Notes: generated from the letters alone by a model not told the origin. A stretch of 64,000 nt of DNA from Hyposmocoma kahamanoa (GCF_003589595.1 NW_020654878.1:1020216-1084215), one strand, 5' to 3'. Shown: positions 35,401-45,354, counted from the stretch's first letter. Numbers and translations are program-made.

Positions 35401-38400
35401 GAGAATGCAAGAATGTTCTTTCAACAAACCCTCAGACCGGCAACACAGAAGGTCCCAAAGCCCACTACACCAATATAATATTGTTGTCGTGGTTTGTTCT
35501 TTACAAACGCCGCGGTGAAGATCTTAGGCAATGTTGGTCCCAGATCTATCCCTAGAGTAATACCTAAGTTCCTCCTTGTCTAATGGTCCCATTTGCTGTA
35601 CAAAAATATCCTTAATAAATACCCTATTCCTGTTACATCTTGGATTCAACATCCAAGCCCAAATATTTCGTCTCAGGCCCCATTTAAATATTAATTCACT
35701 AAATGATTCAAACTTCTTCATGCTATAAAAATATGCATCAGTTTTCATTATAAATTCAACGAATTGCCAAGGCCATTGTTTCTTAAAAAGGAGTATTGGC
35801 TACAGGAAATGAAACTATATTTCCGAATTTAAATTGCGTACATTTGTTTAATTTATTCTAATTTCCATTATGAATTAATGTCGTTAAAATAAAATAATTT
35901 GTAAAACATAATGTAGCGTAAATTGGAATATTTCTTTGCAAAATTAAAAATTAAGGTATTTAATAACTTTTGTAACTATAGTGAAAAAATAGGGTGGTTT
36001 GCATTAATATTAGACATAACTGGTTGATGACCGTACCACCTCGCTCAACCGTGACCATGGGACCTGTAAAAGGCCAGAAACGTTGGTATGTTTGAAAAAA
36101 ACAAATATACGCGATTTAAATCCGGAAAAATAGTTTCGTAACAATCGCGAAAACCTAAGAACTCGATAAGAGTATTGCCTTTCGGGCAAGTCTGAATGTG
36201 TCTCCAACATTGCCAAAGCCGGTCACCGCAGGTATACCAAACCACATGTGAATGAATGTCCCCCCACCTGTGTCCTATTTTCTCCCTGTCCCTGCTGAGG
36301 GCCTCCTGGGCGCTAGCCTTGTCAGTGAAGTGTACGAACGCCTCGCCCGAGGCCCGCCCCGTGTGGTCCGATAGCAAGTGCACCCCGTCCGGGGCTACTG
36401 GTAACCCTGCCCCGGTAATATAACAGGTTATATGCTTAGCGTTCTAGGAATTTGCTGGCTGCAGTCAGTCGTGTGTTAATGGCCTGGTATATTGTTTGTA
36501 GTGTAATTGAATTATTAATAGAGTGTAATGTGGTATAACAAAAATTTTAATAACCTAACTTTTCAACATGTGGACCCAAGCCTCAGTCGACCATACTGGT
36601 CGGAATTAACAGTCTGGCGAGGGTCCAATAATATAAATACCCTGGATCGTGGCTAATAGACTCCTGGGAAAATGATACCGAGATCTGTGTGCGTATAGAA
36701 GTTGCCCGGGCATCATTTGAAACAATGAGGAAAGTTTTAAGCAGCCGGCAGCTATCTATTAAACTCCGCATTAGGCTCTTGCAGTGCTACATCTGGCCAG
36801 TCGTTCTTTATGGATGCGAATCATGGACCATAAAAGGAGACCTCAGGAAGAAACTTGAAGCGTTCGAAATGTGGTGCTATCGTAGAATGCTCCGTAACAG
36901 TTGCACGGACCAAGTCACGAATGTTGAGGTCCTTAAACGTATGGCGAACAAGGTGGAGTTGATAAGCACTGTCAAGCAGCGGAAGGTTGCCTATTTGGGT
37001 CATGTACTGCGACATGACAGATATCACCTATTGCACACTATAATAATGGGCAAAGTAGCTGGGAAGGAGAAGGTTGGAAGAAGGAAAATGTCATGGCTTC
37101 GTAACATCAGGTAGTGGACATCGGCGGACAGCGGCATCAACACCGTGGAACAACTGTTCAGGCTAGCTCTGGACAAAGAAAGATATAGAAAACTGACTGC
37201 CGACCTTCAATAATGGAGAGGCACTTGAACAAGAACTTTTCGACACCCCCCTGGTGTTTGGTCAGAGTGGCTGACTATGGCCACGACCCTCTCCTTACCC
37301 AAGTCCTGACCTTGCACATCAGTGGGATGTAGAATGGATTTATGAGTATGAACTGCTTTATCGATACATTTACATTGTCAATTAAAGAAACTGTTATAAT
37401 CAAAGCTTGTGGAATGTGTAGTGCAAGATTGAAGAAGTAGCTGTGACACTGAAATCGGTATTAATAAACAGTTCTGAAATCAGGTCACACATATATTATA
37501 CTAAACGCAAACTAGGACGATTCCTGTACGAGTAACACTTCATTTGATGTTTGAAAAGGGATGAGGTAAAGTCAACAGATTTTTAGTGTATTTGATATTT
37601 GAAGCGAAAGTTCCCTCTTATAGTTTTATTTTTCTGACATATTCTAAACGATGTATAGATGTGCGAGCTGTTTTGTATTATATTCAAGGTAATTGAAAAA
37701 AAAAACATTTATCATATTATCATTAATTTACAGGTTTCAAAAAAGTAATGACACTGACATATTAATTCATTGCCTACGATTAAAATTCATACTTTAAGAA
37801 TGAAACACGCAACATAAATTTGTTCATTAGATTATAGAAAACTTTTTATCGATATATCTCATCTCTAGCAAATACAGCGTGATGAAACAAACTTTGCGAT
37901 TCGCTCTGGGCCTTTTGGAGGGAAAAGTGTCGTTTTTATTTTGACTTTCAATTATTTTGTGAAATCTAGTTTAAAGTGGAATAGGATAGTGCTATTGTGC
38001 CTTAATCGAAGATTAAAACGCGAAATTATACGAATCTCGAACTAAAATACCCGTATCGGCCCGTTCTAAGGAATCACAAGTCAATCCAAGCACGCCGCCT
38101 CAAATTGCCTATCCTCTTTGTGGCGGCCATATTTACAGAAACATAATTAAACGAAGACATGGCTCAAAGGACTTGTATCCAAGCCAAAATTATTAATAAA
38201 AAAAAGTAAACTTTCCACGATGTCGTAAAAACTTTATGTTTTTGAAAAATAAAGTTTTTCCTTTTTGATTTGGTGTTATTTTTACTTTAATGCATTTACT
38301 TAAATAAAGGCTATTCATTTAAAAGTGAAGATCATAAAAATAGTTTATGAAATACGTAAATTAGTGCAGTTACAATGTTATATTGTACTGATTTTTATGA

Positions 38401-41400
38401 ACTGTGACAGGGACCATCCTAGATCATTTTTAGTATAATCATTTATCTCGAGTCATGGCACTTGATTAATTGAGGGTCGTATTCTAGAACTCTACTCAAT
38501 GCTCAAGTCAGGATTGCACTGGAAACACAAGCACTGGAAATACGACCCTAATGGCAAGGACTTGTGTATGATTTTCAGTGCTCACTGCAATACTCAGTAG
38601 AGTAGTAGAGCAGTAGAGTTCTGGAATACGACCCTAAGAGTCGTATTCTAGAACTCTACTCAATGCTCAAGTCAGGATTTGAGTATGGTTTAAAGCACTC
38701 GAAATCATACTCAAGTCCTTGCCATTAGGGTCGTATTTCCAGTGCTTGTGTTTCCATTGCAATGACTTGAGCATCGAGTAGAGTTCTAGAATACGACCCT
38801 AAGACTCAAATGGATGTATTATATATATTAATAAGTTAAATATTGGTAAACGATACTTCATCTAGGAGTAGTCGTTAATGTGTACTCTAGTGTACTAATA
38901 AATATTAGTAAAAACAATTAAGTCTCAAGTAATTCTACGCTTGAGATGGATATATTAATTTGGTCTGTAGACTGGCAGATGTGGATAAATAATTGTGCAT
39001 ATGAAATTCATATTTTTGTACAATATTTTGTATGATAACCAATGATCGGAATGGATGGAGTTACACAACCTAAAAATCGAGTAACGTAAAGAATAATATC
39101 GACATTCCCTTTTACAAGTCCCGGAACTTTTAAAAACTGATTGTTATATTAACATATGCGTATTAGACAAATATTTGTGTAAATTGCCGATAAATTAATA
39201 TTTTTTATTGAGTGTTTGTCACAAATTATTCTCTCAAAAAATAATATTATAGGTGGGACTTATTTAGCAAAAGGCTTTTGTTTTTTGTTTTGCACGAATA
39301 TTCGCTGTAGAAACAAGTAACTGCTGTCTCTTTCACACAGCACAGAAAGCAGTCACTGCTATATCTTTCACACGGTACGAAAACAAGATAAGAAACACAA
39401 TAGAAACCATTGCCGTTACAAAATATTGGCGGTTTCTATTGTTCGACATCTTGTTTTTTAACACAACAGCAGTTGCTAACACTATTCAACAATGTTAGTT
39501 TAATTTTCAAACACCTATCTTCCCAGGATCTAGACAAGTCTTCAATTTTTTTAAGGATATTGCACATTCACCAGATCACCCGGAAACCAATCTGAGATAT
39601 ATTTCTCCTTTTGAGAAAACAATTAATTTAGTAAGTCAGTATGTATAAACATTATCATTATTATAATGAATGCATACGTATAAATAAAACTGTATTATAC
39701 GAAAATACCTATATTAATTTTATTCTTCGCCTAAATTTTATATACATTGATACCGCAATATGAATCCCGGGATTTATTTGGTCATATCACGAAATGGGTA
39801 TGTCCATACTAAGAAAACGTTCAAACTTTAGGTAAATTAACTCCCACAATTCTGATCACTGATGATAACAGTATTACGTAGTGACGACTTGACTGCAGCG
39901 TAGCCATTATTAACTAAACCCCAATGGTTATGGATGAATATTTTGGGTTTCTCAGGTTTTGTAATCTCAACAAAATTATCTTGAAGAGTCGTTGTTGGAC
40001 TTACATTGGTAAGAGTCTGTTCTGTTTCCAATTCCAAACATAAAATACAAAGAAACAATAATCAATTCGTAAAATTACTTATTTCAATACTAACTGAAAA
40101 TAGTACCAGGGCCTCATGAAAATATATTAAATAAATTATCAATCTATTGCAGTTTTGTTTACAAAGTACGCTTGAAATTATCAAATTGATCAATCAGTAA
40201 GTACTTATTTATAAGGCAGATTTTCCCGAAGAGAATGATTAGGAAACTTTAGGGGTTGCGATTTGTAAAAACATAATATTAGTTCACATTTATCACTTCA
40301 AGGTTTGTTTCAAATATGGTAAATAAATGGTTTAAATATCGTAGATAGAATCTGAATGAGCTAAATAGATCACTATCATGTTTTATGTCGTCCAAGTATA
40401 GCTGTTTTTATTGCATGATAGTTATAGCATCACAAATGGCAAATTTTGAATATAGGACAGTGGTTTGCATTACATGTCCAACCTCAAATGAAATAAGAGT
40501 AAAGACATGCTGAGTCTTCTGAAACACAGTTGTCACCTGATGTACATACAAAACTCACTCCTGGATAGATATATGCAGCGACAGATAAAAACCAAAAACA
40601 GTAATAAAAAATTAAGTTCAGAAACTTTTACATTCTTTAATTCCGTTTGTCAAGTCCAGACTTGGTGATACCAAAAGATTTGTTGTTCGTCATAGAGATG
40701 TCGAGCTGTACCGGCCCCGAATAAGCTGTCCTTACAGCAACAATACCATTACATTGTAGATGTTGATTAGAATCAATTAGGTAAAGCTAGTCACATTAGA
40801 CCACATCTGGATGTTCACGGGCAATGGTGGTATCACTCAAGTTTTTATGACATACCACTCATTAGAAATGTGGTATTTACAGCAAAAATTTATAAATACT
40901 TTTCATTGCACTCTGGCTATCATTACATGTTATCATAAAATAGACAATAAAATTTTAAATATTGCAAACAGAACAGACTTTTCAATACAACAAGAATATT
41001 TCCAAAAATAAATATACATACCGTTGAAGAATTGAATGATTTCCTCTTTGGAGCACCCAAAAGGCAAACCTCTCAATTTGACAATGCCCATATCGTCAGA
41101 CAGGTTTGGGATACCTCCAAAACCATTTTCGTTTTGGCGCATTGCGTTTAGTGCCCATTCCATGTCTTGGCGATCTGTTGAGAAGACTGGAAAGAAATAT
41201 ATAGATAAGGTCATCAAAAAGACACATTAGGGAGTTTGCAATATCTTTTCATCATCAACGCATTATGCATGTGACTTAGGGACTCCAACATGTTTTCCAA
41301 AGGTCATGGAACCTTCTTCAACACATTTCATCACAATACTTTCCTTTATCTTTAGCAAAATGTAACTCAGTTTAAGTCGCAGTTTCACAAGGATTCAAAC

Positions 41401-44400
41401 CTGTCTATTGAGAAACAAACTTTCCACTGGGTTACTACTGCTAGTTGTAAATAGCTTCAGTTAAATTTAAATCATAAATGTAATGGGAAATCTTCGTTGT
41501 TTGTACATTATTAATTATATATATATATATTAACTGTCTCCGTGGCCGAACAGTTACCATGCCGGACTGCCACGCAGAGGTCCCAGGTTCGATTCCCGGG
41601 CCGGGAGAAATATTTGTATGGCCTACATTTATTTCTCTCGTGAGTTTGGGTGTAATTTGTGGTTGTCTATGTGTGTCCATGGCACCCGCGACACAGGGTT
41701 TCCTAGTGCGGGGCTATGTCGAGTGTGTGCGTTATTATTATGACTTTCTGTTATTAGTGTCCCATTGCAAAGCAAAGGTCTTCAAAATCTTATGTATTAT
41801 TTACTAATAGTACAAGTAGTGTTTCAAGGTAAGAGATTCGTTGTACAATGATCTCATCCTCGTGTCAGGTGTTTTTGTGAGTGAAAATTTAATTTTACCA
41901 TTTTCTTCTAAGTACCACTATTTGGGTACTAATGTTTATTTTACAAAAATTGTTTTGAACTTTGTTGATTATAAAAACTGGTTTTGGTTGTTTAGTTATT
42001 ACTTTGTTAAGTGACACTTAGTGAATTGTCCCTTATCATAACTGTACACACGCCAGCATATAAGCTACACATTGACGTGTCTTATTCCGTTGCGATGGAG
42101 GTGATTTTCGAACAAAAATATGTTGAATTGACCTCTTCTTGAATTGACCCCTTCTTGAAATGACCCCATTTCTTGAAATTACAATTTTATTTTTAATTAT
42201 AAATTGTTTTTTAAAATTTTACTTTCGCCAATTTAGAAAAATGCCCAGACATTTATCTAAACTAAAAATGAAAATGAAATGTTTTATTTGCCTATTTTTG
42301 ACAAATGGTTGCGAAATCCAGTTGCTATGGATGGAGAGATGTTACCTTCCAGGGTGATAATATGCAATATCTAATGTATAATATACTTAAAGGCCAATCG
42401 TCAAACTTATGGTAATCCGAATGAGATATTATATAGAGTAATCCTAATCCGAAGCTAAAATATATTAAATTCTAAAAGTGGTCAATGCAAGAAGCAGCCA
42501 TTTCAGGAAGTGACCATTTTAAGAAGTGGTTATTTGAAGATGTTGTCATTTCTAATTGTGATCCTAAACCACCGAAAGGGAGGGTCCTAAACCACCGAAA
42601 GGGAGTCCTACACGACCGAGAAGAAATAAATTTTGCCATCAAAATTATTAACTTACCCTCAATATATCTCTTCCCCATGTTCTCCTTATCTTTCTTCAAT
42701 GCTTCCTCTATATCTTCCTGAGATTGCACCTCCACAAAACATTCTCCTGATGGACGCCCCGGCCGTACCTCCGTTAGATGTACACCTAAGAAGTAGACAG
42801 ACATTAAAAGATAAGCAAGGGAACAAAAATCCACCCGATACCCAAACAAGACTATCTCCAACAAGTATGAGAAATATAAGAATATTCCAAAATAAGGCAA
42901 CAAACCAATCTACAAAAATAACAATTATGGTTTACTTCTTATCTTAATCTTAAAACAGTGAAATAGGAGTTAGCAATATTCAGCAGACTATAATCAAAAG
43001 AGATTGTGATCACTCCAGAATAAACAGTAAGTATTACCCTTATGACATGCTATGGATGCACATTACAATTCGATTTTTATGAAGATTGATTCATGCGTAC
43101 ACAATCCAGCAATTTTTTGTATTAATTCATTTCAATGCGATTTTTAAATAAATCCATTCAATCATCATCTAAATTGTATTCATAATTTAAATAAGTCAGT
43201 CTCTTTCTGAACCCCCTTTTTAGCATCAGTAGAGCTCCTTATGAAAGAGTTCATCCAGGGAAGTAACCTTACCTATTTCTACCACCAAGCAGTAATGTTA
43301 GCATCACTGCATTCCAGTTTAGAAGGGTAAGGGTGCTGGTGAAATTATAGGCACCTGGGACTTCAACTTATATCTTAGGGTGACGGGTGGTGTGGCAGTA
43401 CCTCTTAGGTCTTTGAAATTTGACTCACATTGAATCATAAAGCCAATCGTATTTTATATTGCTCCATAACTATCTACAAATCTTGTATTAGGTGTCTAAA
43501 TCGGTGATTACGGCACAATGATTAGTTAACATATTTTGTTCATTAACAATAAATTATAATAAAACATGAATACTTAATTACATTAGCTAGCACCTTAACC
43601 CGACAGCGCTCACTACTGGGTACAAAATACCACAGAGTATTTATGTATGATGATTATTACTTTTCTGGTGACACGAGACTCTAGGTACCTTTATGCCAAT
43701 GGTTAATGCACACTGCGAGACAGCTAGTTTGTATGCGGTCATTGGCAACAACAGATAATGAAAGTGAGTACGGGTAAACATTACCCAGTGGCGACAGTTC
43801 TTCCTATATGAGGCACTTAATAAATTTACTGATGTTAACTGCTAAAACAATATTTTTTACCCAGTAGCGAGTAATTGTGTCTGTAAACACTTAGTCAGTG
43901 CCGGCGGGTTAACTTTTATAAAGTAATATTATGTATTGTTATGAGAATAAGAATACTTAATATATAACTGCGTATATATATATAACTGCCTCCGTGGCCG
44001 AACGGTTACCATGCCGGACTGCCACGCAGAGGTCCCAGGTTCGATTCCCGGGCCGGGAGAAATAGTTGTATGGCCTACAATTATTTCTCTCGTGAGTTTG
44101 GGTGTAATTTGTGGTTGTCTATGTGTGTGTCCATGGCACCCGCGACACAGGGTTTCCCTAGTGCGGGGCTATGTTGAGTGTGTGTGAGTGTGTGAGAATA
44201 AGAATAAATAGTGCTAATATCCGTCATGACTCACTAGACAACCTTGATGGCCCAACCAACAGTTTGCTCTGTAGACACTGGATAGGTAGGACCAATTTAG
44301 GAAATGAACTTTTCGAAATTGGTTATAGTCTGGGTGTTATGAGATGCCCCAGATTGAGTTCCATTGCTCTTCGTAGTATAGGGAATTCCCTAGTTTGAGA

Positions 44401-44833
44401 CCAGAGAATTGGTGTGCTTTTCTGGCACATTATAGATTTCGGAAAAATCAATTCGATATGGGATGTTAGACTTGGATAACAAAAAAAACATTGGGCATAT
44501 TTAGCTTAACCTAACAGTCTACCCACACACAACAAGCATTTTTTCAAGTTACGTGACTAGTACACATTATAAGGCTTCGAGTTGAAAAGTTCATAGGCAA
44601 ACCATATTGCTAAAAAGAAGCGTGAAAAGCTAAAATCTAACATTTGAAATCATACTGATTTAATAACTCCACTTAAAACAAGATTTATGAATAAAATTTA
44701 AAACCGGATTATCACCTTCTTTGCCGTTGATCACGTTCACGCCGTTCAAGAAATCGAGGACATCCTCAACAGTAGTGGAGAAAGGTAACCCCCTCAGCTT
44801 TACGATATGGGTGCTGTCCCCAGATCCCAACAT
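26315..44833 (-). CDS. glo: hnRNP F/H-family RNA-binding protein (glorund orthologue), complete, 8 exons
   Basis: Nuclear pre-mRNA-binding protein of the hnRNP F/H family, which binds G-rich RNA through quasi-RRMs and controls splicing and, in the fly, translation. Exons, minus strand: 44833-44716, 42785-42657, 41186-41022, 36406-36268, 33568-33408, 29179-29043, 28028-27921, 26428-26315. All have GT/AG borders, phases agree throughout, and the total is 356 codons plus TGA. qRRM1 (about 9-86) shows IVKLRGLPF and [11 protein letters not shown]; qRRM2 (about 116-191) shows [14 protein letters not shown] and [11 protein letters not shown], then [10 protein letters not shown]; qRRM3 (about 267-345) shows [22 protein letters not shown] and [11 protein letters not shown]. 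Between qRRM2 and qRRM3 is a Gly/Arg-rich linker with a run of ten Gly (253-262). The C-terminus ends 11 residues after the last domain, shorter than in vertebrate hnRNP H, which has a Gly/Tyr-rich tail. The ATG is followed directly by qRRM1, as in the family. The orthologue name is by domain order, not by a search. Confidence 0.95.
26429..27920 (-). other. hnRNP F/H intron 7
   Basis: Contains a short RTE-type LINE tail on the minus strand (26457-26530, with GGAGGCCTGTGCCCA) and an inverted-repeat pair at 26849-26945 (CAACTCGTCAAATTA against TAATTTGATCGAGTTG). A plus-strand frame at 27206-27565 is open for 119 codons but shows no domain. Confidence 0.75.
27921..28028 (-). CDS. glo: hnRNP F/H exon 7 (middle of qRRM3)
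   Basis: Residues 284-319, [20 protein letters not shown] then [16 protein letters not shown]. Acceptor TTTTGCAG, donor GTATGT. Phase 0 on both sides, 108 nt. Confidence 0.95.
28029..29042 (-). other. hnRNP F/H intron 6, with an inverted-repeat element
   Basis: About 28263-28625 looks like a small inverted-repeat element: GTTTTGTTTATCGTTGG, AACTATCGCG, CTGTTC(C/T)CA at the left match the reverse complement of the right end (GTCGCGATAGTCGTTCAAC). A related stretch GGCGCGTTCCCATTATG lies at 28132. No coding sequence recognised. Confidence 0.55.
29043..29179 (-). CDS. glo: hnRNP F/H exon 6 (poly-Gly linker and start of qRRM3)
   Basis: Residues 238-283. [15 protein letters not shown], ten consecutive Gly encoded by mixed GGC/GGT codons, then [19 protein letters not shown], the RNP2 side of qRRM3. 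Acceptor GGTTGCAG, donor GTAAGT. Confidence 0.95.
29297..29677 (-). pseudogene. retroelement ORF C-terminal remnant in intron 5
   Basis: On the minus strand one reads [20 protein letters not shown], then [20 protein letters not shown], a stop, [14 protein letters not shown] and [20 protein letters not shown], followed by [15 protein letters not shown] and a stop near 29297. This is the well-known C-terminal tail of a family of retrotransposon polyproteins (the [12 protein letters not shown] end). Two in-frame stops and a small deletion show decay. Sense to the host gene. Confidence 0.75.
31351..31640 (-). repeat. dispersed repeat family A, full-length copy
   Basis: Runs from AGTAGCAATAGAGGTCTTGA to AGTCCCGTCACTTAATATTA, complete with both ends. 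Confidence 0.8.
32744..32989 (+). repeat. left arm of a 246-bp inverted repeat pair
   Basis: Landmarks AATATGGCCGCCACAAAGAG and CGATTAAGGCACAATAGCAC. The reverse complement is at 37899-38145, about 4.9 kb away, with exons 4 and 5 between them. Confidence 0.85.
33408..33568 (-). CDS. glo: hnRNP F/H exon 5 (end of qRRM2 and Arg/Gly linker)
   Basis: Residues 184-237. [20 protein letters not shown] closes qRRM2, then [20 protein letters not shown] gives RGG-like repeats. Acceptor CACCGCAG, donor GTAAGT. Confidence 0.95.
33729..33980 (-). repeat. dispersed repeat family A, copy
   Basis: Runs from AGCAGCAGAGCTCCTTGTGA to TTCGTCCCGTCACTTGAATA with small deletions (for example at 33750 and 33890). 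Confidence 0.8.
34003..34110 (+). repeat. dispersed repeat family E, copy
   Basis: Contains CCCGAAACGTTGGTTTGTTT and AACAAATATACGCGATTTAAATCCG. It follows a family A copy directly. Confidence 0.65.
34214..34639 (+). other. unidentified 141-codon open frame in intron 4
   Basis: An uninterrupted plus-strand frame, antisense to the hnRNP F/H gene. No domain recognised. Its C-terminal third covers a GC-rich patch (34510-34590) translating to a Ser/Arg/Ala-rich stretch. The antisense frame across the same patch is also open. It could be a remnant of a transposon gene or chance. Confidence 0.2.
35375..35419. promoter_or_regulatory. array of nine contiguous heat-shock-element pentamers
   Basis: Read in strict 5-bp steps: aTTCt gGAAc aTTCt gGAAa tTTCt cGAGa aTGCa aGAAt gTTCt. 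Seven of nine are perfect nGAAn/nTTCn in alternating orientation, and the first five are contiguous. This is the consensus for binding by heat-shock factor trimers. It lies in intron 4 of the hnRNP F/H gene, about 1.8 kb upstream (in gene sense) of exon 5. A TATAATAT lies about 57 bp downstream on the plus strand, so an unannotated plus-strand transcript is possible. Confidence 0.7.
36055..36165 (+). repeat. dispersed repeat family E, copy
   Basis: Contains GAAACGTTGGTATGTTTGAA and AACAAATATACGCGATTTAAATCCGG, then TCGCGAAAACCTAAGAACTCGATAA, which recurs at 53490. Another copy is at 34003-34110. Confidence 0.65.
36268..36406 (-). CDS. glo: hnRNP F/H exon 4 (core of qRRM2)
   Basis: Residues 138-183, [20 protein letters not shown] followed by [20 protein letters not shown] and REKIGHR. 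Noticeably GC-rich compared with the introns. Acceptor CGGGGCAG, donor GTGGGG (weaker than the other donors). Confidence 0.95.
36546..37214 (+). pseudogene. RTE-like LINE reverse-transcriptase C-terminal fragment
   Basis: An open frame from about 36640 to 37114 reads [19 protein letters not shown], then [37 protein letters not shown] and [16 protein letters not shown], the region after the RT fingers of elements often annotated as craniofacial development protein 2-like. A stop at 37112-37114 interrupts it before [20 protein letters not shown]. It lies antisense in the hnRNP F/H intron and is truncated and dead. Confidence 0.85.
37899..38145 (-). repeat. right arm of a 246-bp inverted repeat pair
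   Basis: Reverse complement of 32744-32989 with very few differences over the full length (landmarks: CTCTTTGTGGCGGCCATATT, GTGCTATTGTGCCTTAATCG). Confidence 0.85.
38159..38203 (+). repeat. short dispersed motif shared with 45355-45401
   Basis: ATGGCTCAAAGGACTTGTATCCAAGCCAAAA followed by TTAATAAAAAA. Near-identical in both places (20 residues: GACTTGTATCCAAGCCAAAA), and each lies shortly upstream of a fold-back element. It may be a retroposed transcript 3' end. Confidence 0.55.
38473..38802. mobile_element. tandem pair of fold-back elements
   Basis: Two units (38473-38634 and about 38637-38800), each starting AGGGTCGTATTCTAGAACTC (the second start is AGAGTCG) and ending with its reverse complement (GAGTTCTGGAATACGACCCT in the first). 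Internal words GCTCAAGTCAGGA and AGTGCTTG also recur in both orientations, so much of each unit can fold. Related to 45436-45612. Confidence 0.8.
39380..39457. repeat. 78-nt imperfect hairpin
   Basis: AAAACAAGAT...ACAATAGAAACC pairs with GGTTTCTATTGT...ATCTTGTTTT around a loop of about 21 nt that itself can pair (TTGCC/GGC). The size is like a pre-miRNA, but a short fold-back transposon is equally likely. Confidence 0.6.
41022..41186 (-). CDS. glo: hnRNP F/H exon 3 (qRRM1-qRRM2 linker and start of qRRM2)
   Basis: Residues 83-137. Begins [14 protein letters not shown], as VFKSNNVEMDWVLK-type sequence does in the family, then [20 protein letters not shown], the most conserved qRRM2 signature. 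Acceptor TTTCCAG, donor GTATGT. Confidence 0.95.
41532..41742 (+). mobile_element. tRNA-Gly(GCC)-like SINE, full length
   Basis: Same family as 43985-44190. The A box has one change (TGGCCGAACAGTTACC) and the B box GGTTCGATTCC is intact. It follows an AT dinucleotide run (41518-41530). Confidence 0.85.
42124..42185 (+). repeat. short tandem repeat, about 18-20 bp unit
   Basis: TTGAATTGACCTCTTCTTGAATTGACCCCTTCTTGAAATGACCCC shows three imperfect units of (T)TGAA(T/A)TGACC(C/T)(C/T)TTC, grading out at about 42180. Confidence 0.65.
42550..42610 (+). repeat. short direct duplication in intron 2
   Basis: GTCCTAAACCACCGAAAGGG and a close neighbour (ATCCTAAACCACCGAAAGGG) lie end to end within about 46 bp, starting about 50 bp from the exon 2 donor on the intron side. 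Confidence 0.7.
42657..42785 (-). CDS. glo: hnRNP F/H exon 2 (second half of qRRM1)
   Basis: Residues 40-82, with [11 protein letters not shown] (RNP1-equivalent) and [15 protein letters not shown], matching the typical ALKKDRETMGHRYVE of vertebrate hnRNP H. Acceptor TTCTTAG, donor GTAAGT. Confidence 0.95.
43221..43423 (-). repeat. dispersed repeat family A, partial copy
   Basis: Runs from AGCATCAGTAGAGCTCCTTA to ACCTCTTAGGTCTTTGAAAT and lacks the terminal 90 bp. Confidence 0.75.
43985..44190 (+). mobile_element. tRNA-Gly(GCC)-like SINE, full length
   Basis: The head resembles a tRNA-Gly: A box TGGCCGAACGGTTACC, anticodon-loop-like CTGCCAC, B box GGTTCGATTCC. A body of about 130 bp follows, with CTCTCGTGAGTTTGGGTGTA and CCATGGCACCCGCGACACAG, then a GT-rich tail. 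Boxes are intact. Antisense to the host gene. Confidence 0.85.
44716..44833 (-). CDS. glo: hnRNP F/H exon 1 (start codon, first half of qRRM1)
   Basis: ATG at 44833-44831. Encodes residues 1-39 including [20 protein letters not shown] (RNP2 region). Donor GTGATA at 44715, phase 1. The upstream sequence to about 44960 is a plausible 5' UTR. Confidence 0.95.
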
Positions 44834-45354
44834 TTTTACTCAACACTTAAAAATAACAAATACAAGATGAATACTTCAGATTAACAAGCAAATAACAATC
44901 ACAAAAATTATCAATTTTTTTCAATAAACTTTTAGCGTCATCCGCCATTAACAGCCAGCCAGCCTTGTTCTAAAATAGAGTAGGGAGGTGTGTTATGCGC
45001 AAGTCACAAACAAAAATCGATAAATGTAATATGCATAGAGTCATAAAATTCCAAGCGGACAAGTTTCTTAAAATTAGATTGCGAACGTTTAAACGTTTTT
45101 CAGAAGTTTGACTATTTTTGATTAAGTTGACTAGATAGCGCGTTCTATGCTAAGAAAAGAACTGCCAGAATTGTTTTTTAAATCGGAACATTTTGTCATA
45201 TTAAATTAATGTGAATACCTCCGCTATTGTAAATGATCTTTGCAGGTAATGCGAAGCAAGTGAATTAAGTTATCTAAGAGAAATTGAAAACGTGTATTGA
45301 AACCACAATGGAAAATATTACGTCTGAAGATCCCACAGACATATATACATATAC

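Larger units (their letters stand above)
33569..36267 (-). other. hnRNP F/H intron 4
   Basis: Contains family A and E repeats (33729-34110), an unidentified open frame (34214-34639), AT-rich sequence (34650-35340), the heat-shock-element array (35375-35419) and a second family E copy (36055-36165). Confidence 0.85.
36407..41021 (-). other. hnRNP F/H intron 3
   Basis: The longest intron of this gene (4.6 kb). It contains an antisense RTE-like LINE fragment (36546-37214), one arm of a 246-bp inverted repeat pair (37899-38145), a tandem pair of fold-back elements (38473-38802) and a hairpin (39380-39457). The remainder (39460-41020) is AT-rich without recognised features. Confidence 0.8.
41187..42656 (-). 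other. hnRNP F/H intron 2
   Basis: Contains a full tRNA-Gly-like SINE (41532-41742), a short tandem array (42124-42185) and a 22-bp duplication (42555-42605). No other gene recognised. Confidence 0.85.
42786..44715 (-). other. hnRNP F/H intron 1
   Basis: Holds a partial family A repeat (43221-43423) and a complete tRNA-Gly-like SINE (43985-44190). The rest is AT-rich with no recognised coding sequence. Confidence 0.85.

Noticed and set aside
32744..38145. Long terminal repeats of a composite transposon
   Set aside because: The interval between the inverted copies holds two proven host exons, so it is not a single mobile unit; two independent insertions are simpler.
41532..41610. Possible functional tRNA-Gly(GCC) gene
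   Set aside because: A and B boxes and the anticodon-like loop are present, but the acceptor stem does not pair and the same body of about 130 bp follows in all copies, so it is a SINE head.
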